NCBI GenBank assembly: GCA_016187745.1
Contig: JACPJC010000007.1
Span: 35,429 to 99,428 of the forward strand
DNA: 64,000 nucleotides
Direction of reading: 5' to 3'
DNA from: Candidatus Iainarchaeum sp.
GTDB taxonomy: Archaea; Iainarchaeota; Iainarchaeia; Iainarchaeales; JAXPJC01
A program made the position numbers and the translations under genes. Shown here piece by piece: positions 27,948-39,000 of this stretch; the first letter of the stretch is position 1; each line of letters starts with the position of its first letter. The notes under the pieces are model-generated. The model made no database searches. It saw only the letters and a program-made list of their open reading frames with translations, and was not told the DNA's origin.

Positions 27948-30269
27948 TTGGCTGGCAGGCGCGCTGAAAGGGCATCAAAAATTGCGGAGCAGAAAGGCCA
28001 GAGGGAAGTGGCTGCAGCGCGCGCAAGAATCTCCCCCGGGCAGCTTTACAAGGAAATTGCAGTTTCAAAGCCGGAGTTTGAGTCAAGGGAGGAAAGGGAG
28101 GAGCTTGTAAAGCGCAGGGAAACCGGATATGTGAGGTTCTGCAAATCCGCCTACAAAAGATTCCCCTCATTTGGGAAGGGCGCAAAATTCAAGGAGCACT
28201 ACAAGGAGGCAATTGACTTTCTGGGATGGAATTTGAGGGCGGAGGAATTCTCCGCTGCAATAAAAGAGGCAATGTTCCTTTCGCTCTCCCTTGGAATAAT
28301 TGCAATAATTGGAATATTCTTCTTCTTCAGCAGGGAGCTTTCCGCATTTCTAGGGGAGATGTTCCTGTTCTACCTGGTAGTGCCTGTAGTGTTGGCTGCG
28401 GTCATTGCCACATATTATGTGCAGAACTATCCCCTGAATGCCGCAAAGGTAGAGGAGATGCGCGCCCTTACCTACATTCCGGAAATTATCGGATACATGA
28501 CAATGTCAATGAAGCTTTCCCCGAACCTTGAGAAGGCGGTTGAATTTGCTGCGGAGCACGGCAGGGGGAAAGTAGCGGATGATTTCAAGAAAATTTTATG
28601 GGATGTGCAATTGGGCATTTACTTGACGGTTTCAGAGGCGCTTGATGAGCTCGCCTACAAATGGGGGAAATTCAGCGAGGAATTCAAGCAGGGGCTCATG
28701 ATGATACGCGCCTCAGTGCTGGAGGACACGGAAGCGAAAAGATATGCGCTTCTGGACAAGACAATGGTCAGCATCCTTGACAGCGTTAAGGAAAAAATGG
28801 AATCCTATGCAAGGGCGCTTTCCCAGCCGAGCATTGTCCTTTTTTATATAGGAATCCTGCTGCCGCTGATTTTAATAATAATTCTCCCCGTGGGAAGCAG
28901 CTTCTCCGGAGCATCAATGGCAAGGCCTGAAATAATGTTTGCGCTTTACAACATTGCAATTCCGCTGATGGCATTCGCATTTGCGCGCAATTTAATAAAA
29001 TCCAGGCCCCCCACATACGAGGCGCCGAAAATCCCGGACAATTACATCGGGCTGCCAAAAAAAGGGAGAATGCGCATTGGCAAAAAGGGCGCGATGAGCA
29101 TTTTTGCTGTTGTGGCGCTTGTGTTTGTCATTGGGATTTCCGCCTCCTATTTCATGCACCTTTATGGCGCCCCTCCAATACTGCCTGCTGATGGAACAGC
29201 GGAAAAGGCACTTGAGCGCGACAACAAGCCCGCAAACTGGTTTGCGCCCGGGGGCGGAAAGGAAACAGAGCTCATACGCTCAGGGGTAAGCGCAGGAAAA
29301 CTTGCTGAAACGCTCAGGGCTGAGGAGCAGAAGTATTTCATGCGCCCTGAGAATGACGTTACCCCCTACAATCTGATTTTCGGCCTGCTCATTACAATAA
29401 GCCTTTGCATTGCAGTTAATTATTATTATTCAAATATTTACAAGCGCAGGATACAGCAGAGAATAATGGACATGGAAACGGAATTCAAGGACTCGCTTTA
29501 CATAATCGCATCGCGCATGGGGGAGAACAAGCCTGTTGAGGAAGCCTTCAAGCACGCGAAGGAATTCCTTCCGAACTACAAAATCTCGCAGGAGGTTTTC
29601 GGAAGAATTGTTGATAATATAAACCTGCTGGGAATGCCGCTTGATGGCGCGATATTTGATGCGAATTACGGCGCGCTCAAGGACAATCCCTCGGCAATAA
29701 TAAGGAGCTCAATGCGCCTGCTGGTTGATTCGGTAGGGTTGGGGGTGAATGTTGCGGCGCGCACAATGATGTCCCTGAGCATGCAGCTGCAGAATTCTGA
29801 AAAGGTTACAAAAATGCTCTCCCTCCTTGTGAAGGACATTACAACAATGATGCGCACAATGTCAGTTTATATCGCGCCTGTTGTTCTGGGAATTACCACT
29901 TCCCTGCAGAAAGTCGTTATTTTAACGCTTTCAGCAATATCCGTTGAAAGCCCATCAATTACCTCAAGCGCTCTCCCTACAAACATTCCCGGCCTTTCGG
30001 GCTTCCAGGGCTTCACCACACAGGGCCTGGGATTGGTAATGAAGCCCGAGGCGTTTGCGCAGATGGCAAACCCCGCGCAATTCGTATTTATTGTCGCGCT
30101 CTATGTGATTGAATTGGTGTTTATAATGAGCTATTTCACAACGCGCATTGAGGAGGACAACCCGATACTTGCAAAAATAAACCTCGCAAAGGCGCTCCCT
30201 GTCGCAATGATTGTGTTTGTAATTAGCGTTATAGGCGCGAATCTGGTTGTTGGTGGAATAATTGCATAA
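27948..30269 (+). CDS. Type II secretion system F-like membrane protein with two GspF-like halves (TadB/TadC-like), system 1
   Basis: TTG start MAGRRAERASK; repeated YIPEIIGYMTMSMKLSPNLEKAVEFA and LYIIASRMGENKPVEEAFKHA halves, each followed by TM helices. Confidence 0.88.
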   Translation: MAGRRAERASKIAEQKGQREVAAARARISPGQLYKEIAVSKPEFESREEREELVKRRETGYVRFCKSAYKRFPSFGKGAKFKEHYKEAIDFLGWNLRAEEFSAAIKEAMFLSLSLGIIAIIGIFFFFSRELSAFLGEMFLFYLVVPVVLAAVIATYYVQNYPLNAAKVEEMRALTYIPEIIGYMTMSMKLSPNLEKAVEFAAEHGRGKVADDFKKILWDVQLGIYLTVSEALDELAYKWGKFSEEFKQGLMMIRASVLEDTEAKRYALLDKTMVSILDSVKEKMESYARALSQPSIVLFYIGILLPLILIIILPVGSSFSGASMARPEIMFALYNIAIPLMAFAFARNLIKSRPPTYEAPKIPDNYIGLPKKGRMRIGKKGAMSIFAVVALVFVIGISASYFMHLYGAPPILPADGTAEKALERDNKPANWFAPGGGKETELIRSGVSAGKLAETLRAEEQKYFMRPENDVTPYNLIFGLLITISLCIAVNYYYSNIYKRRIQQRIMDMETEFKDSLYIIASRMGENKPVEEAFKHAKEFLPNYKISQEVFGRIVDNINLLGMPLDGAIFDANYGALKDNPSAIIRSSMRLLVDSVGLGVNVAARTMMSLSMQLQNSEKVTKMLSLLVKDITTMMRTMSVYIAPVVLGITTSLQKVVILTLSAISVESPSITSSALPTNIPGLSGFQGFTTQGLGLVMKPEAFAQMANPAQFVFIVALYVIELVFIMSYFTTRIEEDNPILAKINLAKALPVAMIVFVISVIGANLVVGGIIA

Positions 30270-30726
30270 TCTGAATCAGAAAGGGCAGGCATTTGCTGTT
30301 TATCGCCTGCTAATAGGCGCAATTCTCGCAATAATGATAATGTATTTCATTTCCGGGATTTACTTATATTTCGAGGAGCAGAAGGCGATAGTGAGCGAGC
30401 GCGGCCTGCAGTCTGCAATAAGGAATGCCGTCTCAAGCCCGAACGGGGACGTGATTGCTGCGGAAAACCTCACCTTCAGGCCGGGCACTGTCTACTCGAA
30501 GGGGGCTTTTGCGCACATCGCGGCAATTCCCGAATCCTGCATAGAACTTTCCCAAACGCGCAGCGTTTCCGCAGTTGAAGCAAGCGAAGATGAAATTTCA
30601 ATAAGGAAGCAGATAATGCTGGATGTTTATGTGAAATGCAGCCTGGAATTGTGCGCCGATGATGAAAATCCCTCTGACGATGTGAAATGCGAAATTTCCT
30701 TCGGGGAAAAACTTGAAAGCGGATGA
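30262..30726 (+). CDS. Pilin-like protein with class III-type signal
   Basis: TTG start; MHNLNQKGQAFAVYRLLIGAILAIMIMYFISGI; overlaps the upstream gene. Confidence 0.75.
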   Translation: MHNLNQKGQAFAVYRLLIGAILAIMIMYFISGIYLYFEEQKAIVSERGLQSAIRNAVSSPNGDVIAAENLTFRPGTVYSKGAFAHIAAIPESCIELSQTRSVSAVEASEDEISIRKQIMLDVYVKCSLELCADDENPSDDVKCEISFGEKLESG

Positions 30727-30738
30727 AAACATTTATAT

Positions 30739-31308
30739 ATGAGTTTTGCATTATTTAATCGGTGGTTTAAGGTGATTAATCAGAAAGGCCAGGCATTTGA
30801 TGTTTTTAAACTGCTTATTGCCGCGGTTATTGCAATAGCAATACTCTCGCTCCTGATGCCGATCATAGGGACAATAACCGGCATATTCACAAAAGACCCC
30901 ACAGTTGAGGCAAGAACGCTTTTGTCAGATTTATACAACAAAACGATTACCTGGAAAGAAACCCCGGGAGTGACTTTCAGCACTTCTAATCCCACAATGG
31001 CAGTAGCAGCGCTTATTGAAGGCACCAACCTGAGTTCGGATCAGGTCTGCCTGAGCCTTGGCGATTTCTCAGACAGCACGACAGAATGGGAAATAACAGG
31101 AACTGCCGGACTCAGAAAAATTGAGCACAAATTATCAACAAGCAGGCTTGTGAAGATCGGCGTGGAATGCGCCCGTGATGGAGAAGACCCTGCCCAAATT
31201 GCATTAGAGAGCGAGCTTAATAATAAAATAAGCGGCGCAGAACTTGAGTGCGATGACTCTGGCTGCCCAGGCCCGACCTGTTGCATGGTTGTATTGAGAA
31301 GGACATAA
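30739..31308 (+). CDS. Pilin-like protein with class III-type signal
   Basis: VINQKGQAFDVFKLLIAAVIAIAILSLLMPIIG. Confidence 0.75.
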   Translation: MSFALFNRWFKVINQKGQAFDVFKLLIAAVIAIAILSLLMPIIGTITGIFTKDPTVEARTLLSDLYNKTITWKETPGVTFSTSNPTMAVAALIEGTNLSSDQVCLSLGDFSDSTTEWEITGTAGLRKIEHKLSTSRLVKIGVECARDGEDPAQIALESELNNKISGAELECDDSGCPGPTCCMVVLRRT

Positions 31309-31367
31309 TTGCCTTTCTTTTTTTAACGCGGGAAATATTTATATACTCCAAATGCATTCATGTTAGT

Positions 31368-31526
31368 ATGCGCATAACTGATTTCCTAAGGGATGAAAAA
31401 GCCCAGAGCGAGTTCAGCTCCCTTTACATGCTAATAGTGCTGGTTATTGCGGCGCTTCTCATAATTACGCTTGTAAAGCCGATGTTCCGGCAGAGCCAGA
31501 AGATTGTAAGCAAAACCGTGAAATAG
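31368..31526 (+). CDS. Short pilin-like protein (52 aa)
   Basis: MRITDFLRDEKAQSEFSSLYMLIVLVIAALLIITLVKPMF; TATA-like aaatatttatata upstream; inner ATG of ORF 31281-31526. Confidence 0.6.
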   Translation: MRITDFLRDEKAQSEFSSLYMLIVLVIAALLIITLVKPMFRQSQKIVSKTVK

Positions 31527-31529
31527 AAT

Positions 31530-32078
31530 GTGCCTAATATGCCAAAATTCAACCAGAAGGGCCAGGAAGAGGCTCCCTTTGAGCTGCTTGTCGCAGTCAT
31601 AATAATGGGCTTCGTGCTTTTTGTGGGCATGCAGGCCATGGCGCAGCTTCAACTGAACGAATGCACGGGAAGGACTGAAAAAACCCTTGAGAGCATGAAA
31701 ACAGTAATTGAGACAGTCGCAACGGAACGGGGAAAACAGAATATCAATTTCAGGCTGCCGGGCTGCTTCAAGGAAGAAAAGCAGAAATTATTTGTAAAGC
31801 AGATTTCCGACAAGCAGAGCTGCATGTATTTCTGCAAGCAGATTGCGGAGAGATGCACTGTGCTTTATTATGATGCGGAGGAAATCGCGCCGATAGTGAA
31901 GTGCCTCTCAATATCCTATCTTACAACCTTCCCGAGCGAAGGCACGCTGTGCAATGCAATTGACGATTATGCGCTGCAGGATTTCTACAATGACATTCCG
32001 CAGGGGAATTACATACTCATAAGCAGGCCAAACCCCACAACGCAAGTCCCAACAGTATGCGCATACCGCCATGATTAG
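31530..32078 (+). CDS. Pilin-like protein with class III-type signal
   Basis: MPKFNQKGQEEAPFELLVAVIIMGFVLFVGM; Cys-rich ectodomain. Confidence 0.75.
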   Translation: MPNMPKFNQKGQEEAPFELLVAVIIMGFVLFVGMQAMAQLQLNECTGRTEKTLESMKTVIETVATERGKQNINFRLPGCFKEEKQKLFVKQISDKQSCMYFCKQIAERCTVLYYDAEEIAPIVKCLSISYLTTFPSEGTLCNAIDDYALQDFYNDIPQGNYILISRPNPTTQVPTVCAYRHD

Positions 32079-32090
32079 GAGCAAGGCAGA

Positions 32091-32711
32091 ATGTTAGGGT
32101 TTACATTAAGCAAACTGAATTTGCTTTTATTGGCGATTGCCGCAAGCGCAACTGTCGCGTATTTCATGGTAATTTACATTGACGCTTCCGAGGCACAGGC
32201 TGCGCAGCAGCTGGCGCAGAAACTCGCGCAGGACGCGGCATCGCTGGTGAATTCATCAACCTACTGCGATTACCTCGAATTTTCACTGCCGCGCTCCTTT
32301 TCAGTAGGGGGGAAGGAATTCTACTACAAGCTGAAGATTTCAGGCCTTGAGGCGCAATCAGAAACCAGCAATCCAAAAAACTATCTTATTTTTTCAGTAA
32401 TAAGGAAGCGCGAGGGCAGGGAAAGCATTGCTGCGACAAGCTCTGTTGTTGCTTCCGCGGAAATAAATGTGTTCAGGTTCGGGGATGAAACAACGCTCGA
32501 GCCTGAACTGGTGGGATTGGAAGAAGGCGCAATCCTCGACCCGCAGGAAATCCCAAGGCAGAACATAGTCATGCTTGTGAAGGAAATAATTGATGGCGCG
32601 CCATACATTTATGCAATTCCCTGCAGCTCTGACAGCGATGCGAGCTCATGCCCGGCAAACAAGAGCAGCGCGGCAGTTCTGCTCGACCGCCCGGAGGGAT
32701 TCAATTGCTAG
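32091..32711 (+). CDS. Pilin-like/TM-anchored extracellular protein
   Basis: MLGFTLSKLNLLLLAIAASATVAYFMVIYIDASEAQAAQQLAQKLAQD. Confidence 0.65.
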   Translation: MLGFTLSKLNLLLLAIAASATVAYFMVIYIDASEAQAAQQLAQKLAQDAASLVNSSTYCDYLEFSLPRSFSVGGKEFYYKLKISGLEAQSETSNPKNYLIFSVIRKREGRESIAATSSVVASAEINVFRFGDETTLEPELVGLEEGAILDPQEIPRQNIVMLVKEIIDGAPYIYAIPCSSDSDASSCPANKSSAAVLLDRPEGFNC

Positions 32712-33268
32712 AAAAGAAACGCAAGGGGTTTTTGGGCCCCATAGGCGATGACCTTCCGAGTCTGGTCCCCCTGGTTTTTGCGCTGATAATTTTCTTCTCC
32801 ACTTTCACTTATGCGATGAATTCCATGGACTCGAGGAACGAGGATTTTGATGCGGATCTGGCAACGCTGGGCATTGCAAGGATAATGCGGAGCAACGGCT
32901 ACATTACAGGATATGAGGATTTCAGGCGCCTTTGCGGCAACATCAATGTTTCAGGCCTGAATTACGAAGTTGCGCTTGTTGAAACAGAGCTCACATACGA
33001 TGAAAGCAATTATGCAGGTTATGAAGACCAAAGATTTTCAGGGGTTGATATTCTTGATTTGCGCATATTTGATTCAACCCCGAATATAAAGGATGATGAA
33101 GAGGACAGGAAAGCAAGCGAGTTCTTCTGCAGCAATATTCCCATTTCCGAACTGCCGGAGCTTATTGAAATTGGGCAGAGGCTCAGCTCAAGGGTATTCC
33201 CAATAGTTCTTGAGGATGCGAAGATAGCGAAGCCGATGTTCCTGGTTGTGATAACATGGAGGCCATAA
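32705..33268 (+). CDS. TM-anchored extracellular protein of the pilin cluster
   Basis: TTG start overlapping the previous stop (TTGCTAG): LEKKRKGFLGPIGDDLPSLVPLVFALIIFFSTFTYAM. Confidence 0.65.
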   Translation: MLEKKRKGFLGPIGDDLPSLVPLVFALIIFFSTFTYAMNSMDSRNEDFDADLATLGIARIMRSNGYITGYEDFRRLCGNINVSGLNYEVALVETELTYDESNYAGYEDQRFSGVDILDLRIFDSTPNIKDDEEDRKASEFFCSNIPISELPELIEIGQRLSSRVFPIVLEDAKIAKPMFLVVITWRP

Positions 33269-33269
33269 A

Positions 33270-34061
33270 TTGCGGAAACTAAATAGCAAGGGCCAGGCGG
33301 CAATTACTGATGCGCTGTTTTTCCTGCTGATAGTTTCAGCGCTTGCAACACTGCTCTTTCTCTTCATAAACCAGTACGGGATAATGGTTTCCGATGAGGT
33401 AAAGCGCTCTTATGGGACGGATTATGCGTCTTCTGCATTGAAAACAATCCTATATGGCAGCGTTCCGAGGAATGCCGGTGAAAAGCTTGCGGATGCGGAA
33501 ACCCAGGAGATTGATTATCTGCTTGCCGCAATAAAGGAGGATTATGCCTATGCGAAGGATGACGGGAAGCAAAGGCTCAGCCCTGAAATGCAGAAAACCC
33601 TCCATAGCAATATTTCCGCAATAATGAAGCCGCTTTCAGAGCAGTTTGACTATTTGTTTTATGTTTACAGGATCGATTCCCCAAGCGATGCGGATGAGTT
33701 TGCCTATCTGCTGCTGCACATAAGCGGGTGCAAAGCGGAAATCAGCTCCTCCGAGTTCTGCCCAGAGGGCGAAGGAATCCATGCGGATTACCTCTGCAAT
33801 CCCAAAACGCTTTCCGGGCAGTCCGCAGTTTCCTCAACCCTTGATGCGCTTACAATGCTGATTCCGAATTCCGCGCAGTCTGTAAGCAGCATTCTCCTCT
33901 CAAAAGTTGCAGATTCCGCAAGCAGCCCGAAAACAGTCCCTGCGCGCGCTGCAATTATGCTCTGGCCTGCGGTTTATCTCAAGCAGAACGAAACAGGGGA
34001 TTTCGCCTCAGCGCCCTGGAACTGCTGCGACGCCTCAAAAACATACTGCCCTGCAGGCTAG
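33270..34061 (+). CDS. Pilin-like protein with class III-type signal
   Basis: MRKLNSKGQAAITDALFFLLIVSALATLLFLFINQYG. Confidence 0.75.
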   Translation: MRKLNSKGQAAITDALFFLLIVSALATLLFLFINQYGIMVSDEVKRSYGTDYASSALKTILYGSVPRNAGEKLADAETQEIDYLLAAIKEDYAYAKDDGKQRLSPEMQKTLHSNISAIMKPLSEQFDYLFYVYRIDSPSDADEFAYLLLHISGCKAEISSSEFCPEGEGIHADYLCNPKTLSGQSAVSSTLDALTMLIPNSAQSVSSILLSKVADSASSPKTVPARAAIMLWPAVYLKQNETGDFASAPWNCCDASKTYCPAG

Positions 34062-34993
34062 CGCATTTGGACCTTGAATTCTTTATTGCACTTTGGGCAT
34101 TTATACACAACAATGTCATCATAGGGCTTTACGCTTTTTGCGCAGTGCGCGCAGAAAGCCGAATTGCAGTTCGGGCAGAAGATTATTTCCGGGCTCTTGT
34201 TCCCGCAGTTCGGGCATACGTTCTTGTCGGTTTCAATTTCCTTTGTTATGCTTTCCGGGCCGCCCGCAATTTTTTTTAGCTGCTCCTCCAGGCTTTCCTC
34301 ATTTTTCTTTTCTCCCTTCTCGGATTCCGGCTCCTCGGACATCTGCTCAATCAATTCAGGATGCTCCTCGCTTTCAATCCCGAAAAGCTCAGAAACGCTA
34401 AGCTTCTTTTTTTCCGCTGTTTCAGGGATAGAAAATTCCCCCTCAGCAACATCCTTTTTCCCCTCCCCTGCCCTTTCCCTTGCGCGCTTTTTTCTGGCTC
34501 CGGGTTTTTCAGCCGGGAATTTTGATTTTACCTCCTCAAAAACATTTTCTGAAAGCTTTTCCTCCTCCTTCTCTGTTGGGAGCCTTCTGTGCCTTTCTCG
34601 GAAGCGCCTGACCTCGCTTATTGCTGCATGCGCTGTTTCTTCCTTTGCAACTTCCTCAGGAATTTCCCTGGAAGCGCGGTAAATCTCCTCTGCAGCCTCC
34701 CTTTCGGGCTTTTCAGCCTTCCTTCTGCGGAATTTTTCCGCTGCCCTTTCAGGTTCCTTAACCTTCTCTTCCTCGTAAAGCGTTTCTATCAGTTCCTCCT
34801 CTTCCTTCCTTCCAATCTCCTTGAGCAGCTGCTCCATTTCCCTTGTGGGCCTTATGGGCTCTTCCTTCCTCGGAATTTCCTTTTTCTCTGCTGTTTTTTC
34901 AGCAGGCCCCGGCCTTGCTTCTGCCTTTTCAGCCTGCCCCCTGTAGAAGCGCCTCATCCTCCGGGGAACTTCCTCGTTTTCCTCAGTGCTCAT
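34058..34993 (-). CDS. Highly charged Glu-rich protein with C-terminal zinc ribbons
   Basis: Long E/K/R-rich region then NVCPNCGNKSPEIIFCPNCNSAFCAHCAKSVKPYDDIVVYKCPKCNKEF. Confidence 0.75.
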   Translation of the reverse strand: MSTEENEEVPRRMRRFYRGQAEKAEARPGPAEKTAEKKEIPRKEEPIRPTREMEQLLKEIGRKEEEELIETLYEEEKVKEPERAAEKFRRRKAEKPEREAAEEIYRASREIPEEVAKEETAHAAISEVRRFRERHRRLPTEKEEEKLSENVFEEVKSKFPAEKPGARKKRARERAGEGKKDVAEGEFSIPETAEKKKLSVSELFGIESEEHPELIEQMSEEPESEKGEKKNEESLEEQLKKIAGGPESITKEIETDKNVCPNCGNKSPEIIFCPNCNSAFCAHCAKSVKPYDDIVVYKCPKCNKEFKVQMR

Positions 34994-35388
34994 TTCCTTC
35001 CCTTCTTCCTTTTTTTATTTTTCAGTTTTCTGAAGGCGCGCTTCGCAACAGCGCCCGCGCTTATGTAATCGAGAGGCACAACAACCTTTAATTTTTTCCT
35101 CGGCTTGATTTTCCTGTAAACATTGAGCGCGAGGAATGAGGCAAAAAATGCAAACGCAAGCAGGTAAAGGAAGGTCTTTTCAAACGGCATGGAAATTGCG
35201 GTTTCCAGAAGCAGGCCTGCTGCAATCACAAGCGCTCCGAAGGAAACTCCCGCAAGCACCGAATATGCGAGCTTTGCCCTTTCCCTCAGCGCCCTCACCG
35301 CAGGCCAGGAGGCGCGGAGCATGAGATAGCCTATGCTTGCCGCTCCGGAGAGTATGTAAAGCGCAAGCAGCAATCCGTCAGCATTCAT
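34990..35388 (-). CDS. Membrane protein (132 aa)
   Basis: Several hydrophobic helices, basic C-terminus; 4-nt overlap with the downstream gene. Confidence 0.6.
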   Translation of the reverse strand: MNADGLLLALYILSGAASIGYLMLRASWPAVRALRERAKLAYSVLAGVSFGALVIAAGLLLETAISMPFEKTFLYLLAFAFFASFLALNVYRKIKPRKKLKVVVPLDYISAGAVAKRAFRKLKNKKRKKGRK

Positions 35389-35471
35389 ACAGAATCACAT
35401 TTTCGTAAGGGCATCTATGCCATTATATATTAAGTAAGTTATTTATATTACTTTATAGTAATTCTTTACAG

Positions 35472-36020
35472 GTGCATGGGATGGTGCTGGATCTGCTTTC
35501 AAATATTGCCTTTTCAACAACTAGTTTCCTCTGGCTCGGCTTCATTTCATCAATCCCTGTGTTCGCGCTTGTGCTGATCGCATGGCTTGCCAATAAAATA
35601 ATATCGAAGCCCAGGAAAAAATACTCATGGCTTGCAAGATGCTTTGCGCTTTCCTATATAATAATCCTCTGCATTGTTGCCTTCGCATATTTCGCTCCGT
35701 TGATTTCTGCAGGACAGCAGGCTGCAGCCATTGGAAGCGAGCCGGGGGATGTTGCGCAGGATTTCCTGACAGAAACCCTGCCCGAATGGGCCTTCTATAT
35801 TGTCAGGGCATTTGCAATAGCGTTTGCGCTTGCATTGCTCATAATGCCGTTGGCATTGGTCGGGGAATTTGCAAATGAGGCAATAGGAAAGAAATTCAGG
35901 CCGCATAAGGCGCTCTGCGCATATGCTGCAACGCTCCTTGCGACATTTGCTGCAGTTGCCGTTATAATGCTTTTCCCAGGCATTCCCGCGGGGATAATTT
36001 ACCTGGTTTATTTCGCTTAA
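35472..36020 (+). CDS. Membrane protein (182 aa)
   Basis: Four to five hydrophobic segments; TATA-like tatattactttata upstream. Confidence 0.6.
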   Translation: MHGMVLDLLSNIAFSTTSFLWLGFISSIPVFALVLIAWLANKIISKPRKKYSWLARCFALSYIIILCIVAFAYFAPLISAGQQAAAIGSEPGDVAQDFLTETLPEWAFYIVRAFAIAFALALLIMPLALVGEFANEAIGKKFRPHKALCAYAATLLATFAAVAVIMLFPGIPAGIIYLVYFA

Positions 36021-36053
36021 AAGCCTAGAAGGGATTAATAACTCGGAAAACAG

Positions 36054-39000
36054 ATGATTATTATGGGAAAAAACAAGGAAAGGCTTGAAAATGCACTGCA
36101 GATTGCATTGCACTTCCTCATAATATTCCTGCTTATCGGCATGAATTTCTCATTTGCATTTTCCCAGAGCCCGGGAACAGATGCCGAAAAAGAAGTGAAG
36201 TCCGAGTCCTTCTCATGCAATACTGCAAAAATTTCCCCTGAGGAAATTGAAAAATTCAAGAACGAGGTTTTTGTGAAGGGATTTGACGGCAACGCAATAA
36301 GCTCCGGCACCCCCGCAAACAGCGACCGGGATGCGTTGGACAGCAACAGGATAATCCTTACCTCGGAGGACAGCAATACCGCAGTAAAGGCGGAAATTCC
36401 CTCCGAAAAAATCTCACCGTTTGAAGTTTCGCATTTGCTCGGGGATTATGGGAAGGGGGCATTTGCAATAGGCCTTGTGCTGGATGATTCCCTGCGCACA
36501 GGGCGCTGCAAGAACTTCGAGACCTGCCCATTGACCGGAAGCAACCTGAAGCTGAGGAATTCAGGAACCGGCTTCATCGAGGAGACAAAATCAATTTTTT
36601 CAGATTTGCTCGATGGCAACAAGTACAGGATTGAGGCCCTTACTGAGGAAGACAAAAAGCTCATTGACGCGCAGCTATATCTGGATGAGAACAAGTTTGA
36701 TGCAAAGACGTTAAAAAGGATAGAGAGCGTCATAATCCCGAACTCAATCCTTGCGGATTCTTTCACAGCGAAAATGGAAACCAACTGCAGGAATTCCGGC
36801 TGCTTCATAAATTCCTATTCATTGTTTGACAAATACTTCAATGCGTGGTTTTCATTGGACATGGTTGTGAGCAGCTTTGCCCCCACGCTTTTCAGCAATG
36901 CGCGCAAGATGATGGGATGGGGCGCAAGAAGGGGCTGGCCATGGCACATGAATGAATTAGGATTTTACAAGAAGTTCAAGGAGGCTTTCTACAGCACGGA
37001 TTCCCTTACAGGGAAGGCGAATCTTGTGAAGATGGACACGGACATACAGAAGTATGGGCTGGGGGTTGTTTTTGAGGATCTTGTTGATTCGAGCAAGGGC
37101 TACAGGCTCATAAGAAGCGGCCCATTTGCGGACTGGCTTTATTCCTCGCTTGAGTCAGGAAGCCTTTCAAAGCTGAAAACCCCGCAGCAGAGGGCCGCGC
37201 TTGTAAGGGTAATAAAGCGCATTAACAATTACGGGCAGGCGATAAACTATAAGAACAAGGAGCTGCAGGATGTAATGAACAAGGCAATAAAGCAGTTCGG
37301 CCCCGATTCCCAGCAGGCAATGCAGGCAAGGCTTTCACTCTCGCAGTATCTTGCAAAGGTTGGGGTGGAAATGGATGACAAGCTGCATCTTGATTTGCCC
37401 GAGTTCTGGATGCGCTATGGCTCCACAAATTTATATCCCTATTCTTTCATGAACACATTGACAGGGGAAACGCACTCAATAACCTCCCAGGCGCGCTATA
37501 TGAGGCAGAATGTTCTCGCCCCATTCTATGAGCAGTATGACGGGGCCGTGGACGAATTCTACAAAATAGGGAACCGCTGGAAGCCCAAGGCTAGCTGCCC
37601 GAAATGCATTTTCGAAACCAATGGCGCAGGGGACCTGAAGCTATATATACCCTCTCCGCAGGACTACTTTGGAAGAGTGGATGTGGACAAGCTTGAAACT
37701 CTTTTAAGCAGCGGAATAATTGACCTTACAGTGAAGATTCCCGCAAAGGAGCAGTACATAATGGTCAATAGCGCAAACTTAAAGCTCATAAAGGAATACG
37801 GCGCCCCGCAAGTTGAGGTTTACAGGGTAGGGAAAGTGGTTGATTCCGGGAAGGTTCTGACTCCGGAAATGCTCGCAGGCACAATGACTGACAATTACTT
37901 CCCCACAAGGGTATCAAAGGTATACGGGAATACAACAATTATGCTTAACACGCTCCTTGAGCAGGGCTGGGAAACAAGGCGTTACGCTTCATTGCTTGAT
38001 AAAATAATGGCAGAGGAATCAGAGCTGATAAAGGCGTATTTCTCATTCCCGAAAGGGGCAGCAAAATGGACTGCCCTTCCCTATGTTTATTGGGCCGGAA
38101 AGCGCGGCTTCGGCTCTGAGAATTTCTCCGCATACCAGCTCCCAACCTCGTGGCGCAGCATTGAATTCCGGCCCGCGGAAGGGGAAATATACAATGACGC
38201 GTTCATTGATTTCTTTGCGAATGAAGGATCGGACCAGGGGGATTTGTTCATAAGGGTAATAAACAACCTCCCCTGGAAGATGGTATTGAATGCCGCTGTT
38301 GAGAATTTCGCCCCGCTGAAAAACATGTATGACAAATTAACAAAGGGCGAGCTGCGCAATGAAGTGGAGAACCTTGCGCTCTACATGTCCGCCCCTGAAG
38401 AATGCGAGGACTGCACATTCACACTGAAGAGCACAAATCTCAGGGATTTTTCCCCGTTCTTCTTTTCAAACAGGGAGCTGAAATCCTATTTATTGGAGGA
38501 CATTGAAAGCGACAAGGCAAAGAAGATTGGCCAAACACTCATAAGCTTTGCCCATCACACAAATATGGAAGGCTCAAACGAGTCCGGCGGCAACAAGGAA
38601 GGGATGATTGACCTGCTTGCCGCAAGGAAGGACGGAAAAACATGCGCCCAGAAGATTGCTGACCTGCATATAGCGGGGCTGCCCCTCGGAAGGGCAATTC
38701 CAAAGGGCCTGCAGGGCCCTGAAATAGGGGCAATACTTGCCATTTCTGAAAGCATAGGCTATTTCACATTCATGTGGTCAGGCATTCTGGGAAGCGTTGT
38801 GCAGCAGGTTGTTATTACCCCGCAGCTCCATGAATGCGTTGATGACGAGCAGGGATATTACACGCATTATTTCGCTCCTGCAAAAAGCGAAGCCGCAGAC
38901 AAGAAAAATGCGACGGAGCTTTCAACGCAGAACGTTTCGAATATGATAAAGGAGAATGCGGACAAGTTCCTAAGCTCATTCCAGGGCGATGAGAATTCAC

